Shown: positions 4,222-5,505 of the stretch, one piece after another
How positions within the stretch are numbered: position 1 is the stretch's first letter
How the letters are laid out: each line of letters opens with the position of its first letter
Source of the DNA: Holosporaceae bacterium UBA5542
GTDB taxonomy: Bacteria; Pseudomonadota; Alphaproteobacteria; UBA7879; UBA5542
Direction of reading: 5' to 3'
Length of the DNA stretch: 5,505 nt
Assembly (NCBI GenBank): GCA_002426825.1
Contig: DINK01000028.1
Location: 14,982-20,486, forward strand
Translations under genes and position numbers: made by a program
The notes under the pieces: model-generated
Database searches by the model: none
Told to the model about the DNA's origin: nothing
Seen by the model: the letters and a program-made list of their open reading frames with translations, nothing else

Positions 4222-5380
4222 TTTTTCATTTACTTATAAATTGACGGGTGATACCCCACATAGCCGCCTGGGAAAAATTGTCACACCCCACGGGGCGGTG
4301 GAAACGCCTGCTTTTATTTTTTGTGCCACAAAGGGGGCGATGAAAGCCGTAACGATGCCCCAAGTTAAAGAGGCAGGCACGCAAATCATTTTATCAAACA
4401 CCTATCATATGATGTTACAGCCTGGGGCAGAGGTGGTGAAAAAAATGGGTGGACTTCACAAGTTTTGCGGATGGGATGGTCCCATGCTTACAGATTCAGG
4501 CGGATTTCAGATTTTTAGCCTTGGCCATGGTGGGGTTGCTGCAGAAATTAAAGGCAAGGGGCGCCCTCAAGGAATGGCATCGCAGGTTAAAATTAAAGAA
4601 GAGGGGGCTATCTTTCGCTCATACATTGACGGGGCAAAGTGGATACTAACCCCAGAAAAATCGATCCAGGTGCAGCGCGACTTAGGCCCTGATTTGGTTG
4701 TGGTTTTAGATGAATGTACTCCGTTTCATGTGGATAAAACCTATACCCGACAATCAATGCACTTAAGCCATCGTTGGGCCCAACGGAGTCTCGCTGAATT
4801 TGACCGGGGCAACAATGGGGCACAGGCTCTTTACGGCATTATCCAGGGTGGGGTTTATGAAGACTTGAGACGAGAGGCCATTGACTTTGTGAACGACCAT
4901 GACTTTTTTGGCCATGCTATTGGTGGGTCGTTGGGGGCGGATAAAGGCCAAATGGCCGAGGTTGTTGGATTTACAGCCCCCTATTTACGGAAAGATCGCC
5001 CTATTCATTTGCTTGGCATTGGCGGCATCAGTGATATTTTTATGGGGGTGCGTCAAGGTATTGATACCTTTGACTGTGTGCACCCCACACGGATCGCACG
5101 TCATGGTGGCGCTTTGGTTAGAGGCAATGAACGGGGCCATCTTCAAATCAGAAACGCAGCTTATCGGGAAGATTCTAGGCCTCTTCAAGAAGGATGTGCA
5201 TGCCATACGTGCCAAACATATAGCCGGGCCTATATACACCACCTATTTAAGGCCAAAGAAATTTTAGGGATGCAACTCATCACCCTCCACAACATTCATT
5301 TTATGAATGATTTATTGGCAGATATTCGCCACGGTCTTGCGACCAAAACTTTAGGTGCTGTTGAGAAAAAATGGGTTTGA
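4202..5380 (+). CDS. tgt: tRNA-guanine transglycosylase, chlamydia-like type, probably queuine-inserting
   Basis: Tgt exchanges guanine 34 in GUN-anticodon tRNAs (Asp, Asn, His, Tyr) for a 7-deazaguanine base. All core elements are present in this 392-residue protein: TDSGGFQ with general-base Asp98, DECTP (170-174) for base recognition, GIIQGG (212-217), FDCVHPTR with nucleophile Asp291, and a zinc site Cys332, Cys334, Cys337 and His363. The enzyme is therefore predicted active. It is longer than the E. coli protein (375) mainly through an insertion of about 20 residues between FSLG (105-108) and EEGAIF (133-138). The pocket motif is GGSLG (241-245) instead of GGLAVG, placing Gly245 where the preQ1-specific Zymomonas enzyme has Val233; eukaryotic queuine enzymes also have Gly there. 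As far as I recall, chlamydial Tgt shares both the insertion and GGSLG. The ATG overlaps the yhhQ end and has only a weak ribosome binding site, so translational coupling is likely. Confidence 0.95.
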   Translation: MSNRYSNFSFTYKLTGDTPHSRLGKIVTPHGAVETPAFIFCATKGAMKAVTMPQVKEAGTQIILSNTYHMMLQPGAEVVKKMGGLHKFCGWDGPMLTDSGGFQIFSLGHGGVAAEIKGKGRPQGMASQVKIKEEGAIFRSYIDGAKWILTPEKSIQVQRDLGPDLVVVLDECTPFHVDKTYTRQSMHLSHRWAQRSLAEFDRGNNGAQALYGIIQGGVYEDLRREAIDFVNDHDFFGHAIGGSLGADKGQMAEVVGFTAPYLRKDRPIHLLGIGGISDIFMGVRQGIDTFDCVHPTRIARHGGALVRGNERGHLQIRNAAYREDSRPLQEGCACHTCQTYSRAYIHHLFKAKEILGMQLITLHNIHFMNDLLADIRHGLATKTLGAVEKKWV

Positions 5381-5396
5381 ACCGTGTAGTTCATGC

Positions 5397-5505
5397 TTAC
5401 TCTTTGGCTTGCTGCCACAGGCGCACTAAACTTTCTATCGGCTGCTTTTCTAGAGATGTGACACCATTTTTTTCCATGAGTTGGCACATTTGATCATAAC
5501 GTTTT
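5397..5505 (-). CDS. mazG: C-terminus of probable MazG nucleoside triphosphate pyrophosphohydrolase (cut by window edge)
   Basis: Only the last 35 residues and the stop are present, entering from the right edge. They read KRYDQMCQLMEKNGVTSLEK, then QPIESLVRLWQQAKE. The pattern K-R-[FY]-x3..., short helix, N-G, then an acidic/hydrophobic helix ending LW-x-x-AK is the usual end of MazG proteins, which hydrolyse NTPs/dNTPs to monophosphates in the cytosol. The metal-binding EExxE motifs would lie outside the window, so the identity is provisional. The gene is convergent with tgt with 16 bases between the stops; no strong terminator is seen there, only a 5-base inverted repeat TGAAC/GTTCA (5378-5382/5389-5393). 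Confidence 0.6.
   Translation of the reverse strand, partial: KRYDQMCQLMEKNGVTSLEKQPIESLVRLWQQAKE

Noticed and set aside
4449..5267. Alternative frames on both strands within tgt (for example 4899-5267 plus and 4985-5242 minus).
   Set aside because: tgt is unambiguous over its full length with all catalytic motifs in one frame; the others have no support.
5378..5393. TGAAC-CGTGTA-GTTCA as a bidirectional terminator between tgt and the mazG-like gene.
   Set aside because: A five-base stem without a T-tract on either side is too weak to call.

Overview
The window looks like a chromosomal segment of an AT-leaning alphaproteobacterium, probably one that lives inside or with a eukaryotic host (Holosporales or Rickettsiales-like). 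This rests on an alphaproteobacterial-length bL28, a flavin-dependent thymidylate synthase N-terminus, several secreted proteins of unknown family, and a queuosine-salvage pair whose Tgt resembles the chlamydial enzyme more than the E. coli one. The taxon is inferred from gene content and not proven.

Left part (1-530, minus strand): a four-helix EamA/SMR-like membrane protein is followed after 16 bases by the N-terminus of thyX, which runs off the left edge. A promoter placed for leaderless transcription lies directly before the membrane gene. A GC-rich divergent intergenic region (519-709) separates this pair from the rightward genes.

Middle part (710-3026, plus strand): an accessory island. 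It starts with an exported two-part protein: an arginine-rich, acid-poor N-terminal half and a C-terminal domain that may have a BECR-type ribonuclease-toxin fold. Two tandem paralogous secreted proteins of unknown function follow. The first is intact. The second carries a +1 frameshift just after the conserved segment behind its signal peptide. A 54-base sequence spanning the end of the first paralog and the start of the second recurs, 45/54 identical, at the end of the second. It marks the duplication unit and may be the stump of a third copy.

Right part (3057-5505): rpmB (bL28) with its own promoter and a strong intrinsic terminator, then a VUT/YhhQ-type queuosine-precursor transporter overlapping tgt by 20 bases. 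The two probably form an import-and-insert module for queuine. The Tgt carries a Gly where preQ1-using enzymes have Val in the substrate pocket, and an insertion of about 20 residues, both of which I recall from the chlamydial queuine-using enzyme. The C-terminus of a likely MazG enters from the right edge on the minus strand, convergent with tgt.
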